A program made the position numbers and the translations under genes. A model generated the notes under the pieces. The model did not search any database, was not told where the DNA came from, and worked only from the letters and a program-made list of their open reading frames with translations. Shown here in pieces: positions 20,494 to 21,268 of a stretch of DNA of 21,268 nucleotides. Positions within the stretch are counted from its first letter, which is position 1. Each line of letters opens with the position of its first letter. The stretch comes from JAHIQC01 sp964565645 (GTDB lineage Bacteria > Actinomycetota > Coriobacteriia > Anaerosomatales > JAHIQC01): assembly GCA_964565645.1 (NCBI GenBank), contig CAZMFQ010000019.1:1-21268 (forward strand), given 5' to 3'.

Positions 20494-21268
20494 CTAGCCA
20501 GTCGATCCATCGAACAGGCGGTCGAAGGAGCCGGAGCGATACCCTTCAAGGTCTTGTGCGACATAGACGAAGCCTGCGGCCTTAACGCCACGGGCCAACT
20601 CCCTGCGCAGCGCGAATGCTTGCTCCATTTCCGAGGAATCTACCTCCACTCGCGCCACTTCTCCGTGAGCACGAACGCGCACCTGTCTGAGGCCGAGTCT
20701 GCGGCACGCGGCCTCGGCGGAAGCCACTCGCTCAAGCATCAGCTGAGTGATCCGCGAACCGTATGGAATGCGGCTGGAAAGGCATGCCATGGCCGGCTTG
20801 TCCCACGTCGGAAGTCCCAGATCACGAGACAACAGGCGGATCTCATCTTTGCGGAGTCCGCAATCGAGCAGTGGACTCAGTACACCGTAGGCCGCGGCGG
20901 CTCTCCTGCCCGGGCGGTAATCGTTGAGATCATCGGCATTGGTGCCGTCCGCGACCCACTCCATTCCGTACGCCGAAGCGGTCTCACCCAGCACTCTGAA
21001 CAACTCGCTCTTGCAGTAGTAGCAGCGGTCGTGTGGGTTGGCCTGGAAGCGAGGGTCGGTGAGTTCATGGGTGTCTACCTCACGTAGACGCAGGCCCAAG
21101 ACCTCAGCCGTCGCGCGGGCGTCTTCCATCTCGCTCGTCGGGACTGTCGCCGACACCCCCAAGACGGCCAAACTACGCTCGCCGAGGCAGGCATGAGCCG
21201 CAAAGGCAAGGAACGTCGAATCCACGCCCCCCGAGTACGCGACCAGCACGCTCCCGAGACTCTCGAGC
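20494..21268 (-). CDS. larE: LarE, ATP-dependent sulfur-insertion enzyme (5' end outside window)
   Basis: LarE activates and thiolates the pyridinium dicarboxylate precursor of the nickel-pincer cofactor of lactate racemase-type enzymes. The PP-loop S-G-G-V-D-S-T begins near the right edge, and the frame is open to the last base (L-E-S-L-G-S before V-L-V-A-Y), so a few N-terminal residues are missing. Downstream are C-Y-Y-C and K-P-A-M-A-C-L-S-S-R-I-P-Y-G. Three such Cys suggest the type of LarE that carries a [4Fe-4S] cluster for sulfur transfer rather than the sacrificial single-Cys type; this follows literature on the family and is not proven here. A GTG at 21249 is possible as a start but would remove part of strand 1. 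Other lar genes would lie to the right. Confidence 0.85.
   Translation of the reverse strand, partial: LESLGSVLVAYSGGVDSTFLAFAAHACLGERSLAVLGVSATVPTSEMEDARATAEVLGLRLREVDTHELTDPRFQANPHDRCYYCKSELFRVLGETASAYGMEWVADGTNADDLNDYRPGRRAAAAYGVLSPLLDCGLRKDEIRLLSRDLGLPTWDKPAMACLSSRIPYGSRITQLMLERVASAEAACRRLGLRQVRVRAHGEVARVEVDSSEMEQAFALRRELARGVKAAGFVYVAQDLEGYRSGSFDRLFDGSTG

Noticed and set aside
1..21268. CRISPR arrays, complete tRNA or rRNA genes, transposases
   Set aside because: I saw no regularly spaced identical repeats with unique spacers, no full cloverleaf, and no transposase or integrase reading frame in the window.

Overview
The window comes from a high-GC bacterium. Gene content points to an anaerobic actinobacterium, possibly of the Coriobacteriia/Anaerosomatales kind: a 2-hydroxyacyl-CoA dehydratase-type iron-sulfur protein with its ATPase activator, a LarE sulfur-insertion enzyme, a probable selenocysteine-containing metal ATPase, GTG starts, and an ECF sigma factor fused to its own zinc-finger/membrane domain. 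This assignment is inference from gene content; there is no rRNA or other phylogenetic marker.

Region 1 (1-6897) is a mobile-looking copper/heavy-metal island bounded by two imperfect 140-142 bp direct repeats (1-140 and 6756-6897). Each repeat carries 10-bp iteron-like units arranged as a large dyad, then a tRNA-like 3' end (T-arm, acceptor strand, CCA), then a shared core. Between them lie many small secreted or membrane proteins (Met/His-rich proteins, two SHOCT proteins, a DUF305 protein), two CxxC metallochaperones and a CopB-type (CPH) P1B ATPase. Immediately right of the second repeat begins a 5'-truncated mnmA. No integrase is visible.

Region 2 (7535-10427) holds a minus-strand pair resembling the double-cubane-cluster protein and its ATP-dependent reductase, divergent from a membrane-anchored DUF2318-like cysteine-rich protein.

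Region 3 (10519-15521) is a sulfur amino-acid cluster: cysK, an Rrf2/CymR-like regulator, then metY-metX-metW. Between the regulator and metY are a sigma-70-type promoter and a previously unmarked 35-codon ORF with five Met codons in seven, followed at once by a GC-rich hairpin. This looks like a methionine-sensing leader peptide/attenuator.

Region 4 (15618-18456) is a cadC-cadA divergon with two matched operators overlapping the cadA promoter. The cadA reading frame contains an in-frame TGA exactly at the first Cys of its metal-binding CxxC, followed by a hairpin that fits a bacterial SECIS element. The full protein is therefore most likely a selenoprotein (UxxC).

Region 5 (18568-20446) encodes a membrane-tethered ECF sigma factor and a small secreted protein. 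Both are preceded by the same bipartite element (TGTAAGG, 15 bp, CGAC), which reveals the sigma factor's likely promoter and an autoregulated two-gene regulon. The window ends inside a minus-strand larE.
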